Assembly: GCA_024663395.1 (NCBI GenBank)
Contig: JANFAH010000002.1
Span: 496,001 to 560,000 of the forward strand
Direction of reading: 5' to 3'
Source of the DNA: Pisolithus tinctorius
Taxonomy: Eukaryota; Basidiomycota; Agaricomycetes; Boletales; Pisolithaceae
DNA: 64,000 nt
Part shown: positions 33,296 to 44,009 of the stretch, in pieces
Position numbering within the stretch: the stretch's first letter is position 1
Layout: every line of letters begins with the position of its first letter
The notes under the pieces: model-generated
Seen by the model: only the letters and a program-made list of their open reading frames with translations
What the model was told of the DNA's origin: nothing
The model's database searches: none
Made by a program: the position numbers and the translations under genes

Positions 33296-34463
33296 CTAGT
33301 AAGTATATGGTGCTATTCAACGCCAAACCTTTTACCTTGAGCCCACTCCTCAAGGAACTGCCTGTTTATACAGACAAGCAGGGCCTCCGTCTGCTTGACC
33401 TACCATGGGCGACAGCGGATGCGTCGACATGCCATCTCTGGGAGCATGCGGATACGGTCGACATCAATTCGCAACGACGACTCAACTTTGCCTTCACTAC
33501 CGCCCTCTCCGACTGCGCCGGAGCTTAGGTGGGTCTAAATGGAAGAACTCTCAAGAACGTCCACTCCCACTGCGGGGAATGGTTTGTCGTGGTTCTTGTG
33601 CGGAGTGAAATCTTGAATGTCACCTCAGGACTCTCTTCGCTGTAGGTCGATCTCATGCGTGATTTGCATTTATTCACAAGTTTACATCATTCGGCGAGGA
33701 AGCCTGCCATCCTAGATTTATCATCACCGCTCGTATCTCTTGTGGTCTTGCGGCTGCTCATGAGTCTAGAATCACTGCACGACAAACTTGTGTACTATGG
33801 ACTTACCGCATGATAAACTTCTGCACTTTGGACTTACTTACTGCATGAGAGACTTCCATATAAACGGCGCCTGGTGTCCTTCCGACGTAAGTACTGACAT
33901 CCGAAATTCTCGATGTACCTCGGCATTCCGCCGAGAGCATTTGTCCATTCAGGGGCGCGATTTTCCAGCTTTCCATACGATCATAAAGTGATTCTGACCT
34001 TCGGAGGGTCCGTACGTCCGGTCTCCTTCACGACCCCCGTATAAGATAAGGGGAGAACAGCAATTCTGCTGCCGAACCCTATCATGATATATGGCACTCG
34101 ATGTGCAAACAACCTAAAAGTCGAACTAGCGAGCCTTACATCGAATTCTGTTCACCCGTGTCACGTCACGTACATGAGTGGCTGAGGTCGGGCTGTACAT
34201 GGGTTGTCTGGGAGGAAAGATGGATTTGGCTTTTTGTGGGTTTGCTATTTCTGTCTGGTTTGTGAGATAGACGATGACTGGACCTTTCACAACCTTCAAC
34301 GTAGACGAGTGTCCTACCAGTACCTGGAGTAGCAGATCATCTGCTCGTAGGGGTGGTTCAGCGCGTATAACAGGCAACCTGTACTTGAAAATGGTAATAT
34401 TCGCATGAACACTCGTGTGCGGCCTTCACTGTCGCAAAACGGTGGGGAATTGAGTTCAATATC
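33296..34463. other. Interrupted unidentified ORF and intergenic sequence
   Basis: 33,296-33,528 is an open frame (YMVLFNAKPFTLSPLLKELP ... TTALSDCAGA, stop TAG). Joined to the sequence left of the CACTA it would stay open upstream (CTCDEGALV), so the CACTA may have split a short ORF. 33.77-33.97 kb is the right inverted repeat of the outer element. The remainder to 34.46 kb shows only antisense shadows, possibly including the lost 5' part of the HOP2 pseudogene. Confidence 0.4.
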
Positions 34464-35119
34464 ATGAACGTAGGATTGTTACCGCAGGAAGAACTGCAGG
34501 GACTCGAAGCGGAGTGTAAATCTGTAGAAGACAACAACTCCGCGCTTTCTGCACAACTCAAGCAGCAGATTCACCTCTGACCTATATATACGTTAGTTCA
34601 GCGAGTTGACCCATGCTGACTCTGCGATATTTGCCCTTAGAACTTGCGAAGCTCAAAAGCATGCCTACAGATTCGGATATTGACGAGCAGCTGGCTGAGG
34701 CAGAAGCAACTGTAAGAGAGATGCTTCGAGATCCCGCTGGCTCACACATTCGCATACATGTGACCTTGCTCTTCTTAGACTCAGAGGCTGCTGAGGGGCC
34801 TCACACCACTAAGAACCGGGCAACCTATGACATCCGCTGAAGATGGGTTCGCAGACGAAAGATTTTCAACGCGTCAGTATTTGTACATTTCTAACTTGAT
34901 GACATCATTACCGGTAAGACATGATGGACGTACGACTAACCTCACTACAGATTCTAGCAGATTGCAACGGACGCATTGTCGCCGCAAGATGCCGCGGCCC
35001 TTGCAGAGCACCTTGGAATCGAGTTTGACGGGCCTGAACATGTTGAATTAGAAGAAGGTCCTTCATGCGCCACTGTGCAGCCCAGTAACAGGACGAACCT
35101 CAAGCGCAAACGAGAGTGA
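34464..35119 (+). pseudogene. HOP2: HOP2 (TBPIP / PSMC3IP) homologue, degenerate
   Basis: HOP2 is a nuclear meiotic protein that works with MND1 and DMC1 in homologous pairing. Recognisable blocks in order: coiled-coil LLPQEELQGLEAECKSVEDN and SALSAQLKQQ (34.47-34.57), ELAKLKSMPTDSDIDEQLAE (34.64-34.73), RWVRRRKIFN (34.85), and the conserved C-terminus ATDALSPQDAAALAEHLGIE, FDGPEHVELEEG, ending KRKRE (34.95-35.12). The N-terminal winged-helix region is not recognisable. The conserved FW of the C-terminus reads TTC-TAG, another stop precedes RWVRRRK, and one donor site is lost. It is thus a broken gene copy; a functional HOP2 is presumably elsewhere. Confidence 0.65.
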
Positions 35120-36214
35120 TCATCCTGACTCGCTTGTGACATATGCCCTGCTCTCCCGAGATGATATCATAACGACTGTGTATTAACATCGACGAGACGT
35201 ACAGTTACGATAAATGTCAGACGGTAAAATACTTTCAGTGTTGCTGATCCCAACGAAAAACATTGAAAAGGCGGTGTTTATGCTCCGAGATCAAAGGCAT
35301 GGCCATTCCACCCTGGTCTTCTTTTCTCCTCGAAAGCCTTCATACGGACGGCCTCCCTAAATTAAATGAGTTGGGGCGGTCGAGCTGAAACTAGACAAGA
35401 TAGCCTCAAATACGTGTAAGTATGACCCAGGGCGTGCGCGGCTGCCCGTGGGACAAGAGAGAGGTGGAAGCACTAATGCTCGACGCGGACCAACATACCA
35501 ATGCAAATACATGGTAACTTAAGACCGGAAAGGTTGCAGAGCAGCAGCGCTTTTTGATGCGGGCTATGACATCGTACATGACAAGATTTTAAGGCTATTA
35601 ACGCCTCTGCAAAAGCAAACCCCTTTAGTACTTGCCGTCTTTCTACTATTTTGCGGCCGAGGGGCTGGACAAAGCGAATGTGGGCTTTGAATTTCAACAA
35701 CGGTCCGTGCTCTCCGAGGTGGGTTCGGCCTGAGGATGGCAGCTTACATAACAGGGACTTCGCTCCGAAGTTGCTCTTTCCAAATTCCTGGCAAACCTGG
35801 CCACAATTTTTTAGAAAGTCTTATGGCAAGAGCTTTCCCGTGAACAACGCTCGAAGTCGAACGTCGCCAAGTCGCTGATATTGCGAGGGGTGACTGGTCC
35901 GTACATTGGCTCAACCTTTCTGGTAGATCTTGCTTCGAACCGAATCACTGGTGCCCACCGACGCTGAACCCTACGTTAGTAGGGTTGGTCGATGTACTTA
36001 ACTGCTAACGTAATGGTGATTCCCAGAAGCTCACACCATACGTTAATGTGTACGAAGCGAACCAATCGAGAGACGATGCAACTAAATCAGCAAGGTCACC
36101 GACAGTACAATACAAAATTCGAGAAACAAATCTACATGGCTTTTACATGCCCTCAACATCATTCCAGCCAACGGGTTACTCCCTATCGACCTCACGCAAA
36201 GGAGTGTCGCACAT
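35120..36214. other. Intergenic region
   Basis: No convincing gene, repeat or RNA. Short frames on both strands lack protein-like composition. The last ~200 bp are the 3' flank of the hydrophobin. Confidence 0.4.
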
Positions 36215-36655
36215 CTAGGCGTTGACGTTGATGGGAGAACAACCGACTGTAACCAGGCCGTTCTGTGGATCGAGCGTGTTATGTGAGCCTGCGTGACATG
36301 TCGGACAAAAATGAAGACGTACGAAGTTGTTACCACTGCAGCATGCAGACTGCTGCGATGCCTGGCAGCCTGCACCGGTGCCGATAACGGTAATGGGCAC
36401 GCAGTTGACACCAACTTGGCCAAGCAGACCGACGTCAGCGGGTACTAAACCAACTTGCTGGAGTAACGAGGAAGCTTGGCTGGCCTGCCACCAGTACGAT
36501 TGTCAGCGAAAGCGTAAAGCAAGGTAAAGTAGTAGGCTGACCTGCTGGACGCTATCGCAGCATTGGATCGAACCACCGTTGCATTGGCCCACAGGTACGC
36601 CACCAGCGATGGCAAGGATAGCGAGGGAAACGACGGAGAGGATGCGAGTTAACAT
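36215..36655 (-). CDS. Class I hydrophobin, 3 exons, intact
   Basis: Exons 36655-36542, 36484-36323, 36262-36215; 107 aa. Residues 1-20 form a signal peptide (MLTRILSVVSLAILAIAGG), so the protein is secreted. Eight cysteines follow in hydrophobin order: QCNGGSIQCC, a ~32-residue gap to NC, VPITVIGTGAGC, QASQQSACC and GNNFNGLVTVGC, ending SPINVNA. The long first gap and the NGLVTVGCSPINV ending fit basidiomycete class I hydrophobins, which self-assemble into amphipathic rodlet films on aerial hyphae and fruit bodies. The spacing between Cys5 and Cys6-7 is seven residues instead of the usual five. Intron positions agree with the family. TATAAAAAG lies ~105 bp upstream of the ATG. Confidence 0.93.
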
Positions 36656-36755
36656 ATTTTATAACAAGGGGAGGAAGGCGAGTGCTGTAGCGTTTATCAA
36701 GTCGAAGGAAAAAAGGGAACTTTTGACCTGCTGAACTGTCGTTTGCAGATTGAGT

Positions 36756-36764
36756 CTTTTTATA
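36756..36764 (-). promoter_or_regulatory. Hydrophobin TATA box
   Basis: TATAAAAAG on the minus strand about 100 bp upstream of the hydrophobin start codon, a spacing consistent with a core promoter and a ~70-nt leader. Confidence 0.6.
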
Positions 36765-37487
36765 CCTGGTCGAATTCCCGTTGTTTACGTGGATCCAAGA
36801 CTCTGTTCTCCACTGGATCCTCCACACGCCTCACCGCACCGGGAACTCTTCGAATCAAAGGAATGTCAAGAGTTCGGTCGGGACGGCCACCTCGCCGCGC
36901 ATCTCGGTGACCCTCGGCTGGATGTGATGTCCTTGTCCGCGGTTTCCTCAGTACATGCCATCCCACCACATCTCGCTACCTGACCTTTTACTGCGACGTC
37001 TATTTCTATTCTGGGTGGAACTGATTGTGGTTCGTGAAGCGCGTCGAATGGAAGTGGCCCGGGTTCTGGAACCCCTCGCCATAGCTGGTCCTGTCGTTTC
37101 CAAACCTCACCGCGGGAAAGCAGATCTACGGCGCTCTTAGATCTGCGTGTTGTCGTTCATGCTAGTTCGATAAACTTGGAAGGAAGATGGCTTTAACATG
37201 CGTGCGTGCCCTCCTGCAAAGCAAACATCTACGATGTCGCGACGACGGCCTGAACTTGTCGGTCCCTGCAACTTCTACTTTAGTTGGGCGAAGACTTGGC
37301 AATTCCCGCTCCACCATACCACTCGAGTCACTGAGAGTCGTCGTCGCCGAATGACGTACGTTAATTGAAGCAGCCTCCTTCGAAGCTCGCATCTTCCTTT
37401 TGAGTTGCCAGTTTCCGTAACTGAGTTTCTTCTCTGAACAATTTTACAACGGACACGCTGAATCCCAAATGCCGAGAACGACGGCTA
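36765..37487. other. Intergenic region
   Basis: Upstream region of the hydrophobin and 3' flank of the gene at 37.49 kb. Short open frames on both strands (36,955-37,140 +; 37,392-37,162 -) have no recognisable motif. I do not support a gene here. Confidence 0.4.
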
Positions 37488-38851
37488 TTATGGAGTCTTC
37501 GAAGGCAGTGGAGCCGTATCCAAGAGGATATGAGACATCAAACTGACCCTCAGTTGCACCTGCGTCTTCCTTGCGGCATCTAGGATCGCTCCTGGGTCGT
37601 CCCACGTGATCGAGCCGAGCAGATATTGAGTCAATTCGAGTCGGTCGGCATACCGATGGACGATCGTCTTGATTAACGCCATCCAGTCCACCCCACTTGA
37701 CAACTCCCGTGGCCTCGCCAACCCCTCCTCGATCCGAGACTTCGCTCTCCGAATATCTTCGTCTGCTATGTTAAGTAGTCGATGATCCCATCGCTCCTTC
37801 CCAAACCGCGCGGGAACGAGAGAGGGAACGAGGTCCGTGTCGTAAAACGAGATGACATTGGCGAGGTCCAACCGAACATGTTGTTCGCCGGGGGAACGAT
37901 TAGACCAACTTCCCCCGTGCAAGCTTTCAAAGGCGCGAAGAAATACTCGAGATTCTCTTACTGGTGGTAAGTCAAACGGGTCCGGGCTTGCTAGATGCAA
38001 GAACGAAACGGCTTGAAGACCAGATGTGAAATTACAAATCATCGCCTCGCTGGACTCTGCATAAGAAATTCAGCACGTTGGGCCATGAAACGCACCCACA
38101 AGTCCATTTCCATTCTTTGCGCTCAAAACATCAAGTTGTGAGGTTACCAGTGTCAACCGAGCATCGTACAGGATATTCACCTTATGAAACCATCCAGCCC
38201 GTGCTGACTTCCCCACTGACAGAGCGTGTTGATCCTCTCCCGCTCCATAGACGTTTGGTTAGGAAGCACTTTCCCCCAAGTTAGTACGTCCTGCGTGTCC
38301 ATATTCCCGTACACTAGCTTCGCGGCACTGGTTCCATCGAAGTACAGAACCTTTAGAGGCAGAATCGTCACCAAGGTGAGGTGCCAGCATCCGTTTTCGG
38401 AGGGGCCCATGCAAAAAAATGTCGACTCTTCTGGATTCATAGCAACCCGGTCGGGCACCGTAGGAACACGGTGGCGATTTGTCGCATGATAGAGATATGT
38501 TCCAGTTGAGTCTGTTCCTGGCACGATGGTATGACCTGAAAGCAGCCTGCTAAGATATCCGAAAGAACATACTGATTAGCGGGGCGCCGGGTGGAGGGGC
38601 TCACCGTTTCTCATCCGGGTGTTTGGCCAGTGCTGAAGAAGGGAATGTACTGTCTCGAAGACGAGGTGACCAGTAGCATTCGGGCTGTGAAGATCTTCAA
38701 AATTCCAGTGGGTAGGATTACTGTCGAAGGCATTGTTTGCAACCCCAGCCCCGCGATCCCCAACGACATTCAGTGGAACCTGCGTGGCCGATAGCAATTC
38801 AGAGCCCAACAATGCCGCAAGTAATCTCCATAGAATGGTCGAACGATGCAT
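37488..38851 (-). CDS. Conserved secreted Agaricomycete protein of unknown function
   Basis: Exons 38851-38605, 38535-38181, 38114-38096, 38054-37488; 395 aa; phases agree, with the last acceptor read as GCAGAG. Residues 1-22 are a signal peptide (LLAALLGSELLSATQ), so it probably enters the secretory pathway. Conserved blocks: HLVFETVHSLLQHWPNTRMR, YLYHATNRHRVPTVPD, CWHLTLVTILPLKVLYFDG, AAKLVYGNMDTQDVLTWG, WGSQHGLDGFIRMEMD, MICNFTSGLQAVSFLHLAS, VRLDLANVISFYDTDLVPSL and RFGKERWDHRLLNI, DRYADRLELTQYLL. I know this architecture as a multi-copy family of mushroom hypothetical proteins; no biochemical role is known to me. The gene looks intact and host-derived. Confidence 0.75.
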
Positions 38852-39769
38852 ATCGCCTTGGTACTAGACGGGAAGCACCGTGCTATCAAGTACCCACACC
38901 CAGCGGGGAACTACAGGGTGAGAGTCAGGGTGAGTCGCACACTTCGTAAGGGAAGTTGGCACTATTAACACCTTTATGACATTGCAAACAAAGATTTCTC
39001 TCCGATGAACGTCGGGGAGTGTCGGCCCGGCGACGGAGCGGCGGCCACCACCAGCTATGATTGAAGTTTATCATAATCTTACTATTGGTAAGATTGTGGT
39101 GAGGCTCCAATATATCAACGTCGTATTGTTACCGCAACTTTTCTGGCACGATTTCCATTACACAAACACTTAGGTAACAGGGGGCCCTGTGAGGCGTTCA
39201 TCACGTTTCACCAGCACCAGACGTTTTGGCAAGGTGGTGGGGATCAAAGTGGACTAGGTTCCGGCCTCTCTTCCCAAAACATGACAAGCCTTGGTCGAGA
39301 CCAAGTATCACTAGTAGGTTGATTGCCGTCCTATCGCTTCGCATTGCGCTTGGCAGAGGTGAAGAGAACTCAAGTACTCACGAATGATCTTGTGTACTTG
39401 CAGTCCCAACTTGCAAATCAAAGTGCTATTTGATCGATGCATGCGCGATTGAAAAGGGTAAGATCGTACGTACTCATTCTTCGGACCTCAGCTGGGTTAG
39501 CTCCCCATTAAGTGTTACAAAAAAAAAAAAAGAAAACTGCACCTATGGCATAGCAGCAGTGGCTCAGATCTCTAGGAACTCATGTGAACTTCCGTACTAA
39601 AAGGCTCTTCTCGTAAATGGTCGCCGGCGCAACCTGACGGATGTCTTCCCCAGCCTACGTCAGCAACAAATTTGCAAAGTACCTGCACACGCAATGAGTT
39701 GCTATCACGACTGGAGGTTCCATGCCTGAAACTCAGTAGAAATCGTAAGGCCACACCTGTCTTATACAT
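38852..39769. other. Intergenic region
   Basis: 5' flank of the secreted-protein gene and 3' flank of the next minus-strand gene. It contains an A12 run near 39,520. No gene or repeat recognised. Confidence 0.4.
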
Positions 39770-40690
39770 CTAGGCTGTGGTCGCTCCCAATCTGGCTCTA
39801 TCTTCCAGCAGTCCTGTCGAGGGGGCGGACCTGGACTGGGTAATGGTATTTTGCTCCGTGGAAGGCCTACTGGTCAGGTGGTCAGGTAACACATTTCCTA
39901 AAATCACGACGTATGATTGTCAACGCGTTAGGTGCACAGTCCTGGCGACACATCCTTACCTCAGGACCACATCCTGGTCGACACCTGACCCATACATTCC
40001 AATCCAGTAAACTATCAATGTCGGCCTTCCATTTACGCGCTGGTCCATCACCACTTCTACGCTTGGGCCTTCATTCCTCGGATTCAAGAAGTCAGCGAAG
40101 CCAGAAACTACTCCCGACGCCCACATGCTCGTCACGACACAGCAAATCTCTTTCGTAGTGGCCTCCACAGCTTGAAGCAACAGCGTTTCCGAAGGTTCCA
40201 TGCTCAAACCTTCGATGGCATCAATGTGGGAAGCTGCACACAGCTTGAAGATCGGCCGTGCCCAATCTATTGAACCACCACCGCCAAGAGGGGCAGCGCT
40301 ACTCGGAATGTAAGGTGTCAACATGATCCGGAGTTGCACGGACTTCCCTAGCACTCTCTCGTGCTGCTTACTTGATGCTCTCTGTCGCGGTCGTCCGGCC
40401 TTCGATGATACCCCGAAGTTCCGGTCGCCCGCCGAGTGGTACAGCGTGAGTTCCGAGGGGACCCCTCTTCTCGCCTGGAAGAATTTGTGGTTCAGCACCC
40501 ATGGCGAGCTTCGCATCTCCTGGGAGACCCTCCTTGATTATTTACGTTCCTGTGGCTTAGGTATCATCCGGAACTTGAAGTCGACGTCCAGACCCTGCGT
40601 AAGGAGATTGAACTCTAGGATACCCGTGAACTCACTTGGGCTGACAGTGGCGACTTTATCTTTGTAGTAGAAGGAGACTTCTTTGAGCGG
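39770..40690 (-). CDS. Hypothetical protein gene abutting element B, N-terminus uncertain
   Basis: A likely exon around 40,690-40,540 (KEVSFYYKDKVATVSPSEFT, ILEFNLLTQGLDVDFKF) joins a 0.56-kb exon (40,514-39,956: RSSPWVLNHKFFQARRG, ELTLYHSAGDRNFGVSS, GGGGSIDWARPIFKLCAASH, PRNEGPSVEVVMDQRVNG) and a last exon ending at TAG 39772-39770 (NVLPDHLTSRPSTEQN). The joint into the last exon is a good GT-AG. The upstream one is only ~28 nt and doubtful. No domain recognised. The 5' end lies within ~50 bp of element B, so the insertion may have removed or displaced the start and promoter. Confidence 0.45.
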
Positions 40691-40815
40691 AGCTCAAGTG
40701 CTTGCAGCTACTCATGCCAAATGCACTCATAAGGGCACCTAGAGACCCCATGTAGTCCATTTAGTCACAACATATAGGTAGCCTGCATGCCAAAATGCCA
40801 ACACTTATATAGACC

Positions 40816-41190
40816 CTGCGACGGGCCCGTCTAAATAGATTAGCCATGACACATGGACAGGCCTGAGGGCCTATAGTGAGAGCAACATATGTACGGGCCC
40901 ATAAGCGCAATTCCACAACATATGGGAGGGCCTGTGGAGGGTAAGGATGCTGCAACATATAGACGGGCCCATGACCAAGTAAGTATGCTGAGCTACTGTA
41001 AGACATGGACGGGCCCGCCTATTGTATCATGAAGAAGGTTGCAACATATGGACGGGCCCACCCGTCATATGCTTTATAGGGTCACAACATAAAGAGGGGC
41101 CCCTCTATGATAGATTACAGAGTTGGCAGCATATGGAAGGGCCTGTCTTTGGGATAATATACCACTGTCACAACATATAGACAGGCCCGT
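40816..41190 (+). repeat. Element B terminal array, outer part
   Basis: About seven ACGGGCCCGT-cored units, matching 23.35-22.98 kb of element A in reverse. Interrupted by retrotransposon 1 in the core GACAGGCCCGT at 41,190; the array resumes at 48,153. Confidence 0.88.
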
Positions 41191-41353
41191 TGGAGTAGGG
41201 GAGGCAGGACAGGGGTGTAGGACACAGCCATAGATGATTGGTCAGCAGGGACAAGATGTGGGCATGGAGCGATGGTAGACACACTACGTGACAACAACAC
41301 TGTACGACGATGGGGAACAATTGGAGCAAGAAGCACAGTTCCCCACTGCTCCA
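41191..41353 (+). repeat. Retrotransposon 1 5' LTR
   Basis: 163 bp, TGGAGTAGGG to CCACTGCTCCA. It differs from the 3' LTR at three CpG sites only (GAGCG/GAGTG, TACGTG/TATGTG, GCACAG/GCATGG). Confidence 0.93.
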
Positions 41354-41954
41354 TGTGGTGAAGAGAGTGGATTCAACCCAAGCACCGTAACACCGCACCA
41401 CACACCGCACCGCAATACTGCACAAATACAGCAACGAGCTACCACGAAATGAACGCAAGGCAACTGCACGGAGTGTCAAAGTCAGACAACACCCCTGGCT
41501 CCTTCTTAGGGCAGAGTTGGAGCGGGTTGGGCTGCGGAGTACAGCGGTCAAAGTCCGAAGCGAATCCAACCACTGGGTGGCGAGATATTCGACGAACAGT
41601 GAGCGGAGGGGTATGAAGGGAAGTTTTGGAGGCTGAGGTCGGAGTCGGAGCCAGAGGTCAGAGGTCGGAGGTCGGATGAGAGGGCGTTGGGTTCAGCTAG
41701 TGCGCTGCCCCCTTGTGCGAGCTCAGCCCTCATATTTCAGAGGTGGAGCGGACTCAGAGGAAGTGGAGACGAAACTCCGGAGGGGACTGAGAGGGAGTCG
41801 AAGGTGGGGACTTTATTCGATATTCATACTGATTACATTGGAGTACTACGTGGCCTTATATATGATGTAGGTCAAGGGCGGTGCAGTACGGAATGTAAAC
41901 CAATAAGTGTATAGTGGGTTAGAGTCCTTCCGACACAAGGGATAGAGGGTAGGG

Positions 41955-43991
41955 ATGACGGGGACCTTAACTGAGACAAGGAAACTACTACAACGAGGAA
42001 GAGAGGGTAAATACCGAAGGAGCAGAAGAATGGAGAAAACTGACATGAGGGCGGAACCCTATCTAGAATGCAGGGCCACAAGTCCGACAGCCCACATGAC
42101 CAACCTTAGGGCGGAGTTGAGCGGAGTTGGTCAGAACATGGACAGGGGACCTCGGAGAGGTGTGGAGATGTGTTGGGAGGGTCAGAGGAGTGCGGGAACA
42201 CGTCGGAGGAGGGCAGAGAAGCGCGGGAACATGTCGGAAGAGGGCGGAGTAGGTGTTAGGGGCTTACGCTGGTGTCATGGTCATGACATGGAGTACATGT
42301 GTAGAAGAATACAAAAGAATGAGCTAAGTAACAAGTTCAGAAACAACCACCGCACCACTACCAATCTGCCTAACAGAAACCAACCGCGCAACGCACGGGG
42401 TCGCTTTGTGACTTTGCACATGCCTGACGTATCACCAGCGTGGTCACTGATAGGAACCCCCTTCACCAGCGACTACTCACTCCCATCGGACCCACAGACA
42501 CCAGAAAACACACCGTCATCACCCCAGGAACAAGCCTCAACCCGCAGAATCCCCCCAACCAGAACAAACTCCCCAGAGTACCCGGGAGAGGATGACTTCT
42601 ACATGGTGTTCCCCACACTACCACTACCAACCCCACCGACTTCGTCAGCAATGATAATCCGCCAAAGGGAGAGAGCGCTCTCAGTCCCAGCCCTACCACC
42701 ACCATACACGCCAACAACACTCCCAGCTCCATCACCAGCAGTACCCCCACCCTCGCTACCCCCACCAGTCCCACAGCCAACACTGTCGACAGGATGCCCG
42801 AGAGTGATGGCGGAAGCAGTTCCCCTCTTCTATGGGGACTGCACAGAGGCAGAAAACCCAAGTGACTTCATCAAAGCGTTCAACCACAGCATGCTATTCC
42901 TCAACCCGCTCTCAACTGACACGCAGAAGATTAAAGCACTAGCCAACTACCTTGGAACGGGCTCGCCAGCCAAGCGTTGGTACGAGGACCTCATGACAAT
43001 GCAGTTAGCCAGCTGGGACGAGCTGACCAAGGCGTTCAACGACAGATGGCCCACAACAAAGAGTGCATCCCAAACATCAGAAGAATACCAAACAGAACTA
43101 CTGTCACACAAAATGCTTGAAGAAGATGTTGGAATAATCTGAACAGTAAGCTGGCAAAAAGTATGGTCGCACATAAGGTGGGCAGATGAGGCCATGGAGC
43201 TCGCAAGACTAGCAAAGATTGAGGGAGGGTCCACATTAATATGGCAGGTCAAGAAGCAGCTCCCACAAGCAGTCAGGAAACTACTAGACGATGAATACAC
43301 GAATTGGAAAACGTTCATGGACGACGTCAAGAAGCTGAATACATCAAGGCTGAAACAGGAATGTGAGGAGATAGAAGAGAGAAAGAAGAGAGAGGAGGAA
43401 CGAGACCAGAAGCTACTACAGAAGCTGGAAGCGGCGAAAAGAGCAACAACGGCAGACATCACAGCACAACTCCAATGCCTCACAATTGGGCAAGTTGCAA
43501 TGCCCCGTACTGTGCCAAGAACCTTGCCCTCAACAACATCCCCCAGCTCGCGATTCACACTGCAGCAGATACCAAGATGCAACGTGCAGTACACCCCACC
43601 GACAGAAGAACTAAAGGAAACAGTACAGAAGGGATTGGAGCAGCTTCTGCACCATGCCAACGACGAAGAGGGCCAGAGGAGGTACCTTTCCCAACTTGCA
43701 TCGTGGACCATGAAGCACGGAGAAACTGCGTGGGTTACAGAACACACGCCATACCCCCTCAAACCAGGAACCACAATGATATGCTCCAGAGAATGCTTCA
43801 GGTGTGGGATGCACGGACATGGAAGTAGGGACTGCCCAGCGCTAGAAGGAGATTCGTCCAGGTTAAGCCGCAACGAAACAGCATGGAGAGCACTCTGTAA
43901 CAGGGTCCTGGGTCCGTTCAATAGGAGCACCATGTACAGTATCAGACTCATAGCGCTAGACGACCAGGGAAACAAGACGGGGTCGCTGTGA
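41955..43991 (+). pseudogene. gag: Retrotransposon 1 gag
   Basis: Proline-rich N-terminal region, then the capsid-like part (AVPLFYGDCTEAENPSDFIK, ALANYLGTGSPAKRWYEDLM, ELTKAFNDRWP), a coiled segment, and the nucleocapsid zinc knuckle CFRCGMHGHGSRDC (CX2CX4HX4C) at ~43,800. The true start is unclear within 41.95-42.4 kb. TGA at 43140-43142 interrupts the frame; the natural TGA is 43989-43991. Gag forms the particle that packages the RNA. Confidence 0.8.
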
Positions 43992-44009
43992 TGGACAGCA
44001 CACCGACCC
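43967..44009 (+). promoter_or_regulatory. -1 ribosomal frameshift signal, retrotransposon 1
   Basis: Slippery heptamer G-GGA-AAC (43,967-43,973) in the gag frame, a 6-nt spacer, then a stem GGGTCG/CGACCC (43,980-43,985 with 44,004-44,009) stacked on CTGT/ACAG (43,986-43,989 with 43,995-43,998). The gag TGA falls inside it, and pol is open in the -1 frame from the slip site. Pattern established for retroviral gag-pro sites; here read by eye. Confidence 0.72.

Larger units (their letters stand above)
25614..33970. mobile_element. Outer terminal-inverted-repeat element split by the CACTA
   Basis: Two inverted segments flank the CACTA: 25,614-25,790 and 33,765-33,970. Both read inward as TGAAYGGRCxAA...CTCTCGGCGG(G)AATGCCGA and then two or three copies of GTAAGTCCrTAGTGCAxAAG separated by ~31 bp. 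Without the CACTA the element would be about 1.1 kb, so it is a small non-autonomous DNA transposon (MITE-like). No target duplication was resolved. Confidence 0.5.

Noticed and set aside
36082..36423. 113-aa ORF overlapping the hydrophobin
   Set aside because: Wrong-frame read-through of introns 1-2; the spliced hydrophobin explains the region.
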